NCBI GenBank assembly: GCA_027000105.1
Contig: JALTOP010000166.1
Coordinates: 1 to 6,029, forward strand
Reading direction: 5' to 3'
DNA: 6,029 nt
From: Planctomycetaceae bacterium
GTDB lineage: Bacteria > Planctomycetota > Planctomycetia > Planctomycetales > Planctomycetaceae
The notes below the pieces were generated by a model. The model was given only the letters and a program-made list of their open reading frames with translations. It did not search any database and was not told where the DNA came from. A program made the position numbers and the translations under genes. Positions 1-5,943 of the stretch are shown one piece after another; positions within the stretch are counted from its first letter, which is position 1, and each line of letters begins with the position of its first letter.

Positions 1-1216
1 TCAACTTGTGAGCGTGCTGCTGGAAAGTTTCAATCATGCTGTCAACGAGACCCGTCAGTTTCTTTCGATTGAATTTTCCATGACGACTATCCAGGCGGTT
101 CGCTTCTTCAAAACAGGCGAACGCTTTATCATATTCTTCCCGCTTGTCAAAAAATTTCCCCAAACTGAAATAGGCTTCCCGTTTCTCCTCATCGGATAGC
201 TCGGAACTTGCCAACAGTTCATCCAGTTTTCGTACTTCCTGTTCCGTGATGCTTTCTGCATTGAAGGTAAAGAGTGCATAATAAGCGGGAGTGTAGAGCG
301 GTTCCCTCTTGATAATCTCCCTGCACTGCCTGGCCGATTCCTCAAACTCTCCCAGTGCGTTCAAAACCGTGACATAATTCATCCTGAAGTCGACTGAATC
401 GGGATTGTGGAGAATCGCCTTCTCGTAATACGGCACGGAACCCTCAAAATCACCCAGATCCTTGATGACGTTGGCAAGGTTGTAGTAAGCGCCCGCAAAT
501 CCGGGATTCAACTGTATCGCCTGCTCCAGTACCACCTTTGCTTCCGGGAGTCGCCCCATCTCATGCAGAACTGCCCCCAAATTCGACCGAACGCTTGCGT
601 TTTCCGGGTTCAGCTTTACAGCCGCTTCAAAGGCCCTGGCCGCCTGCTTCAACTTCTTCTGCTCCCAAAGAATGATCCCCAACCCGTTGTGCGTCAAAAA
701 ATTGTCGGGATCGATCCGCAGAAGCTCATTCAGTGTTGCCTCTGCCTCCTTCAATTGGCCGGCCTGCTTTTGGGCCTGAACCAACTTTTCATAGAGACTC
801 ACATCCCCGGGCCGTTGCTTTATCAAAGAAGAGAAGAAAGGAATCGCCTCTTCAAACCGGGAAGATTCAAGCAGGCTCTTCCCGAGCACATCAATCGCTG
901 CACTCATTTGTGGGTCAAGCTGAATCGCAGTCTGAAACGAATTAATCGCCTGATCGTACTGACCCATTTCCCGATAGATGACGCCCAGGTCGTAGTGCAT
1001 CAAACTGGAATAGGGGGCATTCCGCAGCGCTTGATGGATCATCTCGGCTGCGACTTCCGGTTTGCCCTGCTGGTGGATAACCAGAGCACGAAGATGAAGC
1101 GCATTCGGATGACCTGGCGATTCTTGAAGGATTGAGTCATATATTTCCAATGCAGAATCCGCCTTGCCCTGCTGATGCAGAGAGACCGCTTTCTGGAGTT
1201 CTACCTGGATGTCCAT
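1..1216 (-). CDS. TPR-repeat protein, N-terminal part (gene cut by window edge); probable TPR-sulfotransferase
   Basis: An open frame runs from ATG at 1216 to the left edge without a stop, giving 405 residues. The start is well bounded: an in-frame TGA lies at 1223-1225, and a GGAG sits about 11 bases upstream of the ATG. The protein is almost wholly tetratricopeptide repeats of 34 residues, roughly 4-36, 37-70, 71-104, 105-138, 139-172, 173-206, 207-240, 241-274 and 275-308. Clear examples are YREMGQYDQAINSFQTAIQL (81-100) and ANVIKDLGDFEGSVPYYEKA (248-267). A linker (about 320-342, with KLDELLASSELSDEEKREAY) leads to one more TPR (about 344-377), then FNRKKLTGLVDSMIETF (382-398). From family knowledge, this linker/TPR/'LVD.MI.TF' arrangement commonly precedes a PAPS-dependent sulfotransferase domain. 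That domain would lie outside the window, so the enzymatic role is inferred. No signal peptide is visible. TPR identity is near certain; the sulfotransferase call is probable. Confidence 0.85.
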   Translation of the reverse strand, partial: MDIQVELQKAVSLHQQGKADSALEIYDSILQESPGHPNALHLRALVIHQQGKPEVAAEMIHQALRNAPYSSLMHYDLGVIYREMGQYDQAINSFQTAIQLDPQMSAAIDVLGKSLLESSRFEEAIPFFSSLIKQRPGDVSLYEKLVQAQKQAGQLKEAEATLNELLRIDPDNFLTHNGLGIILWEQKKLKQAARAFEAAVKLNPENASVRSNLGAVLHEMGRLPEAKVVLEQAIQLNPGFAGAYYNLANVIKDLGDFEGSVPYYEKAILHNPDSVDFRMNYVTVLNALGEFEESARQCREIIKREPLYTPAYYALFTFNAESITEQEVRKLDELLASSELSDEEKREAYFSLGKFFDKREEYDKAFACFEEANRLDSRHGKFNRKKLTGLVDSMIETFQQHAHKL

Positions 1217-1337
1217 CAATCTTCACACTCCGCAACAGCACATTATCGCCCATATCCATCAGCCTCGGACAACACCACCGGACTGCAAACCAAAACAGAC
1301 CAGGGTGCCCGACTGCGCGCATCCGCTTCGGCCTGTA

Positions 1338-1352
1338 ATCCGAATATCGGAT
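1338..1352. repeat. Perfect 6-base inverted repeat, operator-like
   Basis: ATCCGA-ATA-TCGGAT: two perfect six-base arms around a three-base centre. It lies about 120 bases upstream of the TPR gene start and about 50 bases upstream of the promoter-like pair facing the FHA-like gene. The size and symmetry suit a dimeric regulator site, but short palindromes also occur by chance and no second copy is seen nearby. The repeat is certain; its function is not. Confidence 0.35.
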
Positions 1353-1400
1353 AAATTGCCTAATCGGAATGAGTGTCATTTTTCTTATCATCAGAACTTT

Positions 1401-1431
1401 TTGACTTATCCCTGCATGCCACCGTCATAAT
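1401..1431 (+). promoter_or_regulatory. Possible promoter for the FHA-like gene
   Basis: TTGACT (1401-1406) and CATAAT (1426-1431) each match five of six positions of the sigma-70-type consensus boxes. The spacing is 19 bases, longer than the preferred 17. Transcription would begin near 1438 and leave a leader of about 250 bases before the FHA-like ATG, which is long. Planctomycete promoters are poorly characterised, so this is only a candidate. Confidence 0.22.
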
Positions 1432-1690
1432 TAAGGTAAATCTCTTGATGAAGCTGCCAATACGGCTGTTGACTCACTGCGCACCCACAAAGTCTCCGCC
1501 TGCTACCCATACCCTCCATATACCCCTATGTCTACTTTTTTACTGATCGATTTTCAGATTGCAGGGATATTCAGCAGAATGGTAATTTGGTTAAACTTTG
1601 CCTGTTTGTAACGGGAAACATGTCGAAAATAAGGAGAGAGAAAGTCTTTATCCGGTTTGGCGCACGGTAATAGAGAAGAAAAAGAGTGTG

Positions 1691-2215
1691 ATGAAAGTCA
1701 AAATCAGCAAACCTGTTTTGAAAATCACCCGTGGAAAGACAAAGTTCCCCTTTCGCGAAATCGAATCGGACCGATTTCTGATTGGCGCGGGCAGTTGCTG
1801 TCAACTCCAGCTTTCTGCGGATGATATCCCGATGGTGTATGCGATTGTGCATCAGGTGCAGGCAGGCTACCAAATCGAAGCCCTGCACAGCGAACCGGCG
1901 ATGCTCGTCAATGGTTCCAAACAGCAGTTCGCCATCCTTCAACCGGGGGACAAACTGACTCTGGGCGTGTATGAATTCGAATTCCTGATCGATCAGTCGG
2001 AGCACGTTTTACGCGCTACCCAGGAAGGGGGACAGGAAGCGACACAACAGCAACCGCGTGTCAAACCGCAATCGCTCATTCCACCGGTTCCTGTGAAAAT
2101 CGATGAACTGACCGCCAGCGAATTGGTCGCCCGCATTGAAAAAGAACTCGAATTGATTGATCAGCTGGAAAGTGAAGAAGAACCGCAGGCGAAATCACCC
2201 CGCAAAATCGCGTAA
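1691..2215 (+). CDS. Small FHA-like domain protein with degenerate phosphopeptide-binding site
   Basis: This 174-residue protein has a forkhead-associated-like domain at about residues 18-102. Visible landmarks are RFLIGAGSCCQLQL (28-41), DDIPMVYAIV (44-53), ALHSEPAMLVNG (64-75) and LQPGDKLTLGVYEFEF (83-98), which track the FHA pattern RxxIGRsxxCdLxL / vSRrHA / GSTNGTfVNG / LxPGDxIxLGxxxFxF. The usual pThr-contacting residues are absent: the Arg after IG is Ala33, the Ser and His of SRRH align with Pro47 and Tyr50, and the Asn of STNG aligns with Pro69. A proline/glutamine-rich linker (about 111-135) leads to an acidic helix (138-165), ending KSPRKIA. It has no signal peptide or membrane segment, so it is probably a cytoplasmic adaptor. 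I chose ATG 1691 because the preceding bases are purine-rich (about 1672-1686) and similarity to the fold begins shortly after it. GTG 1688 and the upstream TTG 1598 are possible but less likely. It has no same-strand neighbour in the window. Confidence 0.8.
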   Translation: MKVKISKPVLKITRGKTKFPFREIESDRFLIGAGSCCQLQLSADDIPMVYAIVHQVQAGYQIEALHSEPAMLVNGSKQQFAILQPGDKLTLGVYEFEFLIDQSEHVLRATQEGGQEATQQQPRVKPQSLIPPVPVKIDELTASELVARIEKELELIDQLESEEEPQAKSPRKIA

Positions 2216-2379
2216 TCTCCCCGGCGTTGTTGCACGATCGATAGGAGAAACGACGGCCATCGTCCCGGCGTCGGATACCTTTGTATGGTCGGGATCACAT
2301 GAGATATCGCCGTGGGGAGTATCAATACGCATCCTGCGAAGAACTTACCACTCTTGCACCGCGTTTCATTGGTGAAACA
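2216..2379. other. Convergent intergenic region, 164 bases
   Basis: This is the gap between the ends of the FHA-like gene and proB, which converge. It should contain transcription termination for both, but no hairpin followed by a T-tract is visible on either strand. Weak pairings exist: CGACG/CGTCG around 2251-2273, and the stem-loop beside the proB stop. No gene is supported here. Confidence 0.5.
2363..2378. terminator. Stem-loop just after proB, weak terminator candidate
   Basis: GTTTCA-TTGG-TGAAAC forms a six-base perfect stem with a four-base loop, beginning two bases beyond the proB TGA (2380-2382). It lacks a following T-tract on either strand, and the stem is AT-rich, so it is not a typical intrinsic terminator. 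It could instead protect the 3' end or be chance. TGGTGA (2370-2375) can also pair with TCACCA (2391-2396) across the stop codon, giving an alternative fold. Confidence 0.2.
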
Positions 2380-3627
2380 TCAATGCGTTATCACCAGATT
2401 GTCCCGATGGATCGCTTCAATAAAGGGGACATCGCCCAGTTTTTCGGTGATACTTGCTTCCCGGCAACCTTTTAGGCGGTGTGCTAAACCGGAATCGTAA
2501 TTGGAAACGCCACGAGCAAATTCATTTCCTTTTTCATCAAACACGGAAACGATTTCACCCATTTCAAAACTGCCGCGAATCTCTTTCACGCCAATCGGAA
2601 GCAACGATTTTCCGGATTCGACAACCGCCTTCCTCGCTCCGGCATCAACCAGAAACCCACCTGTGGGAGTGACCGTAAAGCCGATCCATCTTTTCCAGGC
2701 GGGAATCGATTTTCCTCTTGCCAAAAAGGCCGTCCCGACATTTTCGCCACGAACAATTTTGCCGAGCACATCATCGTCCAGACCATTCGCCAGAATGACA
2801 TTTTCTCCCACGGAAACCGCTTTTTTCACCGCGGTCAGTTTCGATTCCATACCGCCCGTGCCCAGTGAACTATGATCACTGCAGACACACTCATACAGAG
2901 AATCGTCCCACTGTTTGACCAACGGAATAAGTTTACTGTCTGGAGAAGACGGGTCGCCATCGTAAAGACCATCAATTACCGAAAGAATAACAAGCAGCGG
3001 TTCATCAAGCAGATTCATCACCATCGCAGCGAGTTGGTCGTTATCACTGAATTTACTCCCCCGGCTTCTGTTGGAAACCGAACTTCTTGCACTGCCTGAT
3101 TTCGTTCTGCTGACGCTCTCTGTATAAACACCAGTTTCTGTTCCGGTAACGCTCCGGTTCAGGGGACGGATTTCATCAACGCTGACTGTATCATTCTCAT
3201 TCACGATCGGCACCGAACCGTATTCAAACAGGGTTTGCAAGGTGTTGCGGATATTCAGATATCGTGAACGATCCCGAAAATCGTCATTAGTCAGCAGCAG
3301 TTGGGCCGCATGGTATCCGTGCTGACGAAACGCCTGATCGTACAGGCCAATCAAATGAGCCTGGCCGGTGGCAGCGGTCGCCTGCAAGTGAGGCAGATCT
3401 TTGGGGCGTTTGGTCAAGCCAAGCAGCGTCATCCCCGCTCCGATTGAACCGCTTGAAACCAGTACAACCCGCTTCCCGGCTGAGCGCAGCGCATCGACCT
3501 GTGAGGCCAATTGGGTGATCCGATTGGGATCCAATGCCAAATTGTCACTGGAAAGGACATTGGTTCCAATTTTTACGACAAATGTTTTCGCCGTATCTGC
3601 CAACTCTTTTCGGACCAATAAACTCAT
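2380..3627 (-). CDS. proB: Glutamate 5-kinase with unusual internal insertion
   Basis: Glutamate 5-kinase phosphorylates L-glutamate with ATP to gamma-glutamyl phosphate, the first step of proline synthesis, in the cytoplasm. The amino-acid-kinase domain shows VVKIGTNVL (17-25), LVSSGSIGAGM (56-66), ATAATGQAHLI (83-93), RSRYLNIRNTL (120-130), VPIVNENDTVSVDEI (139-153), FSDNDQLAAMV (193-203), SVIDGLYDGDP (216-226) and GTGGMESKLTAVKKA (256-270). A C-terminal PUA domain follows at about 311-395, with PIGVKEIRGSFEMGEIVSVF (344-363). The length of 415 residues exceeds the usual 365-380 because of an in-frame insertion at about residues 155-192, rich in Ser, Thr, Arg and Gly, between the NENDTVSVDEI segment and the DND loop. 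All flanking catalytic motifs are intact, so the enzyme is probably active. The ATG overlaps the upstream gene's stop (ATGA), which implies translational coupling; GGCGG lies just upstream. proA is not nearby. Confidence 0.95.
   Translation of the reverse strand: MSLLVRKELADTAKTFVVKIGTNVLSSDNLALDPNRITQLASQVDALRSAGKRVVLVSSGSIGAGMTLLGLTKRPKDLPHLQATAATGQAHLIGLYDQAFRQHGYHAAQLLLTNDDFRDRSRYLNIRNTLQTLFEYGSVPIVNENDTVSVDEIRPLNRSVTGTETGVYTESVSRTKSGSARSSVSNRSRGSKFSDNDQLAAMVMNLLDEPLLVILSVIDGLYDGDPSSPDSKLIPLVKQWDDSLYECVCSDHSSLGTGGMESKLTAVKKAVSVGENVILANGLDDDVLGKIVRGENVGTAFLARGKSIPAWKRWIGFTVTPTGGFLVDAGARKAVVESGKSLLPIGVKEIRGSFEMGEIVSVFDEKGNEFARGVSNYDSGLAHRLKGCREASITEKLGDVPFIEAIHRDNLVITH
3624..3627 (-). other. 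ATGA stop/start overlap, translational coupling site
   Basis: The four bases on the minus strand read ATGA: ATG starts proB and TGA ends the secreted-protein gene. Such overlaps usually mean that the same ribosomes terminate and reinitiate, so proB expression should depend in part on translation of the secreted-protein gene. Confidence 0.8.
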
Positions 3628-4376
3628 TTTCCGCCGCTGCTTTTAGGAATCAGGATATCGCCAGATATTTTCAAACGGATTCTGCCAGTGCATTTACTTC
3701 CCGGGGGAACATTCATTCGAACCAATAGCTGCCCATCCTGCGAGGCGGCGATTTCACTTTTCTTGCCGATCAGAAATGGCGTACCCGGTCTCGTTTTTCC
3801 CTTACCTTTTCCTTTGGCCGTTCCGTTGACGATTACTCCCATCAAGGCTCCCAAAGGAACTCCGACTGCCAAATCCTGTTTGACATCACTGGAAGGAAAG
3901 CCATCCGTTCCTATTCGTTGTGAAATCAGTATTCTGCATTCGCCATCAGAAAGAAAACGAATTTTATTCCCCTTTTTCACTGCCACTCCCGTCACGATCC
4001 AACCTTTTCCCGGATCGATATCGAGCGTTACCTCATTGGTCGCCAGTCTCGCTTCTTCCAACTCCTTGATTTTATCCCGTACCTTTTTCAACCCGGGTTG
4101 AAGACTTAAAATTTTCCTCAAAACATCCTGTGCCTTTTCCAGTTCCCCCAACTCTTCGTAATCACGTGCGGCATCTGCCGCTGTCTTCATGAAACTGGCT
4201 TCTGCTTCCTCCACTTTTTTCTCTAGCGCAACAGTGTTTGTGCCACGTGAAGAAGAAGATTTTTTCTGCGCAAAAGAAGCTTCGCCCATTAACACAAAGA
4301 TCAACAAAAGCCAAACGGCACCAACCAGCAAACCTGTTGTCCCGTAAGCACGATATTTCATCAATGAAGCGAGCAT
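3624..4376 (-). CDS. Secreted protein: TPR/coiled-coil segment plus PA-IL (LecA)-like domain
   Basis: This 250-residue protein matches no named family that I can assign firmly. Residues 1-36 form a signal peptide: basic start, hydrophobic core GLLVGAVWLLLIFVLMG (15-31), and AxA-type cleavage likely after ASFA (33-36). Residues 48-110 are charged helices containing one TPR-like unit, DYEELGELEKAQDVLRKILS (72-91). Residues about 116-238 look like a PA-IL/LecA-type beta sandwich: GWIVTGVAVKKGNKIRFLSD (125-144), PLGALMGVI (174-182), TPFLIGKKSEI (199-209), DGQLLVRMNVPPG (214-226) and TGRIRLKI (230-237). The calcium-ligand cluster of LecA (a D...NN motif) is not conserved, so lectin activity is doubtful. 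A Lys/Gly repeat (187-194) sits in a loop. The start at 4376 is backed by AAAGG eight bases upstream; Met6 has a poorer site. The gene follows the ALDH by 43 bases and overlaps proB by four. It probably acts in the periplasm. Confidence 0.75.
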   Translation of the reverse strand: MLASLMKYRAYGTTGLLVGAVWLLLIFVLMGEASFAQKKSSSSRGTNTVALEKKVEEAEASFMKTAADAARDYEELGELEKAQDVLRKILSLQPGLKKVRDKIKELEEARLATNEVTLDIDPGKGWIVTGVAVKKGNKIRFLSDGECRILISQRIGTDGFPSSDVKQDLAVGVPLGALMGVIVNGTAKGKGKGKTRPGTPFLIGKKSEIAASQDGQLLVRMNVPPGSKCTGRIRLKISGDILIPKSSGGK

Positions 4377-4419
4377 GGTAGAGACCTTTCGGTGGTCGAG
4401 GGTGATGGCCCATTACGAT

Positions 4420-5943
4420 TTAATGCGGCGATTTTAACGCTGCGGGGAGTCGTTGCTCCGGGACGTTATCGTAGCATTGTAACATGGAAAATCGCCGGAT
4501 AGAAGCGGGAATTCCCACAGAAGTGAAACCGGGGTGCCCGGTTGCGGGATAAGGGCCGCCATGGTTCATGGCGGGTGAAACAGCCACACCGGTCGGCATT
4601 TTGTTGTTCAACAGTCGTCCGACCTTTCGACGTAATACCGGTTCCAGTTTGGAGTAAACAGTCTCGTCTTCATCGCTTTCGGTCAGATAGATTGTGCCGG
4701 TCAACTGTCCTTCCAAAACGCGGGCGATTTCTGCCATCTGGTTTATATCGCTGGTTGTCACAAGCAGCGAGCCATTGCCAAAGGCTTCATGTTGAAAGGT
4801 TTCGGGCGATTCCAAAAATTGATCCGCGGTGCAGGTAAGTAACGTGTTTTGAACAGCAAAGCCGCTTCCTGCCTGAGCCTCTCCGCCGGCAAGAAGTTTC
4901 GCTCCGTGATCAATCAGAAACTTGACACTCTCCAGGAAACTCTCGCGAACCCCTTCGGAAAGTAATGGGCCACAGGTGGAATTCGCAAATTTATCCTGTA
5001 ATTTTTCGATCCAACCAGTGACATATTCTCCGGGAGGTAAAATTACCAGACCGGGATTCGTACAGAACTGCCCCGATCCCATCAGGCAACTGCCGGTGAA
5101 TTCGTCGAGGAGATTGTCTCCGTTCTGCTCCAGATAGCCCGGCAAAATGAACACGGGATTGATACTCGATAATTCCAGATAGGCCGGCTTACCCGCTTCG
5201 TCCGCCGCCGCTTTCACTTTCAGCCCTGCTCCCAGTGCGCCAGTGTACCCAACCGCAGCGATGCGTGGGTCTTTAATCATTCTGATTCCATCCTCGGCAG
5301 GCATACGATAAATGAGTTGAACGAAGCCGGGCGGAAAATCGGTTTCCTTCGCCGCCTGAAGTGCTGCTTCTGCCAACAGGCGGGTTGTTTCAGGGTGTGA
5401 GGGGTGCCCCTTGGCAATGACTGGATTCCCGGCTGCGACCGCCGCCGCAAAATCTCCACCAGAAATCCCGTTAAAAGCGAGCGGGAAATTGTTCGGCCCA
5501 AAAACAATGACCGGCCCTAAAGAGCGGTGCATCGATCGGAGATTATTTTCTTCATCAATCACGGGGAGTGACCAATCGCCGCTGCGTGCTGAACGAGCCG
5601 CTTGCCGAAGTTGCCCGGTTGTTCGAGGCAGTTCGCCGTCCCGAAGTCGTGGCGTTAACGGAAGAGCCGTTTCCAGGTGAGCCATCGCGGCAATTTCATC
5701 GGCATTTTCTTCAATGCGATTCGCATACGCTTCCAGAAAATCGGCAAACCGCGTTCCCGGCCAGTCCCGCACAATTTCATCAGCCGTCTGGGCCGCGTTC
5801 AATGCCGCTTCGAGATCCGCCCAGTTACTGAGCGGATATTTGGTCTCCAGAGTTTCTCCAGTCGCAGGATTAACCGCCTGAAATGTTTCCACAGATTGAG
5901 AGTCGATCCACTCCCCGTTAATCAGAATTTTTGCTGTCGCCAT
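4420..5943 (-). CDS. 2-oxoglutarate semialdehyde dehydrogenase (KGSADH-type, NADP-preferring ALDH family)
   Basis: The enzyme should oxidise 2-oxoglutarate semialdehyde (2,5-dioxopentanoate) to 2-oxoglutarate with NAD(P)+, the last step of hydroxyproline, glucarate/galactarate and oxidative pentose breakdown. All ALDH hallmarks are present: FGPNNFPLAF (148-157) with the oxyanion Asn152, NPVIAK (173-178) with the cofactor-binding Lys178, YTGALGAG (233-240), general base Glu257 in YLELSSINPVFILPG (255-269), nucleophile Cys294 in GSGQFCTNPGLV (289-300), and EAFG (386-389). The signatures GGDFAAAVAAGNPVIAKGHP, ELSSINPVF, GQFCTNPGLV and MPTGVAVSPAMNHGGPYPAT place it in the KGSADH branch rather than the betaine or succinate-semialdehyde branches. 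The length of 507 residues is normal. It leads the minus-strand gene set and has only a weak GAG/AGAGA purine stretch before ATG 5943. The pathway that feeds it is not visible here, so the substrate remains a family-level call. Confidence 0.88.
   Translation of the reverse strand: MATAKILINGEWIDSQSVETFQAVNPATGETLETKYPLSNWADLEAALNAAQTADEIVRDWPGTRFADFLEAYANRIEENADEIAAMAHLETALPLTPRLRDGELPRTTGQLRQAARSARSGDWSLPVIDEENNLRSMHRSLGPVIVFGPNNFPLAFNGISGGDFAAAVAAGNPVIAKGHPSHPETTRLLAEAALQAAKETDFPPGFVQLIYRMPAEDGIRMIKDPRIAAVGYTGALGAGLKVKAAADEAGKPAYLELSSINPVFILPGYLEQNGDNLLDEFTGSCLMGSGQFCTNPGLVILPPGEYVTGWIEKLQDKFANSTCGPLLSEGVRESFLESVKFLIDHGAKLLAGGEAQAGSGFAVQNTLLTCTADQFLESPETFQHEAFGNGSLLVTTSDINQMAEIARVLEGQLTGTIYLTESDEDETVYSKLEPVLRRKVGRLLNNKMPTGVAVSPAMNHGGPYPATGHPGFTSVGIPASIRRFSMLQCYDNVPEQRLPAALKSPH

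Larger units (their letters stand above)
1217..1690. other. Divergent intergenic region, 474 bases
   Basis: This spacer separates the minus-strand TPR gene from the plus-strand FHA-like gene, so it should carry the promoters of both. I see no convincing gene in it. It holds a perfect inverted repeat (1338-1352), a promoter-like pair facing the FHA-like gene (1401-1431), three C-tracts (about 1505-1527) and a run of six T at 1535-1540. The half next to the TPR gene is GC-richer, and the half next to the FHA-like gene is AT-richer. No riboswitch or small RNA that I can recognise is present. Confidence 0.6.

Noticed and set aside
407..1135. Open frame of 242 codons on the plus strand, inside the TPR gene
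   Set aside because: It is antisense to a continuous TPR-coding frame, its protein shows no domain-like pattern, and the opposite strand explains the region fully.
1137..1391. Minus-strand open frame of 84 codons overlapping the TPR start
   Set aside because: It overlaps the first 80 bases of the TPR gene in another frame, has no clear ribosome-binding site, and the peptide resembles no family.
1631..1636. AAGGAG, a perfect Shine-Dalgarno-like sequence
   Set aside because: No start codon lies within 5-13 bases downstream, and the FHA-like ATG is over 50 bases away.
1598..1690. Longer N-terminus for the FHA-like protein from TTG 1598
   Set aside because: TTG is a rare start, the added 31 residues show no similarity to the fold, and the purine-rich stretch before ATG 1691 fits better.
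1571..2005. Minus-strand open frame of 144 codons
   Set aside because: It lies antisense over the FHA-like gene, whose plus-strand product has a recognisable fold; the antisense product has none.
2251..2273. CGACG/CGTCG pairing as a terminator of the FHA-like gene
   Set aside because: The five-base stem has a 13-base loop and no T-tract, which is well within chance.
4420..5943. ALDH gene as proA (gamma-glutamyl phosphate reductase), making a proBA pair
   Set aside because: The protein carries KGSADH-type signatures (ELSSINPVF, GQFCTNPGLV, NHGGPYPAT) and is about 90 residues longer than ProA; it is a different ALDH-superfamily branch.
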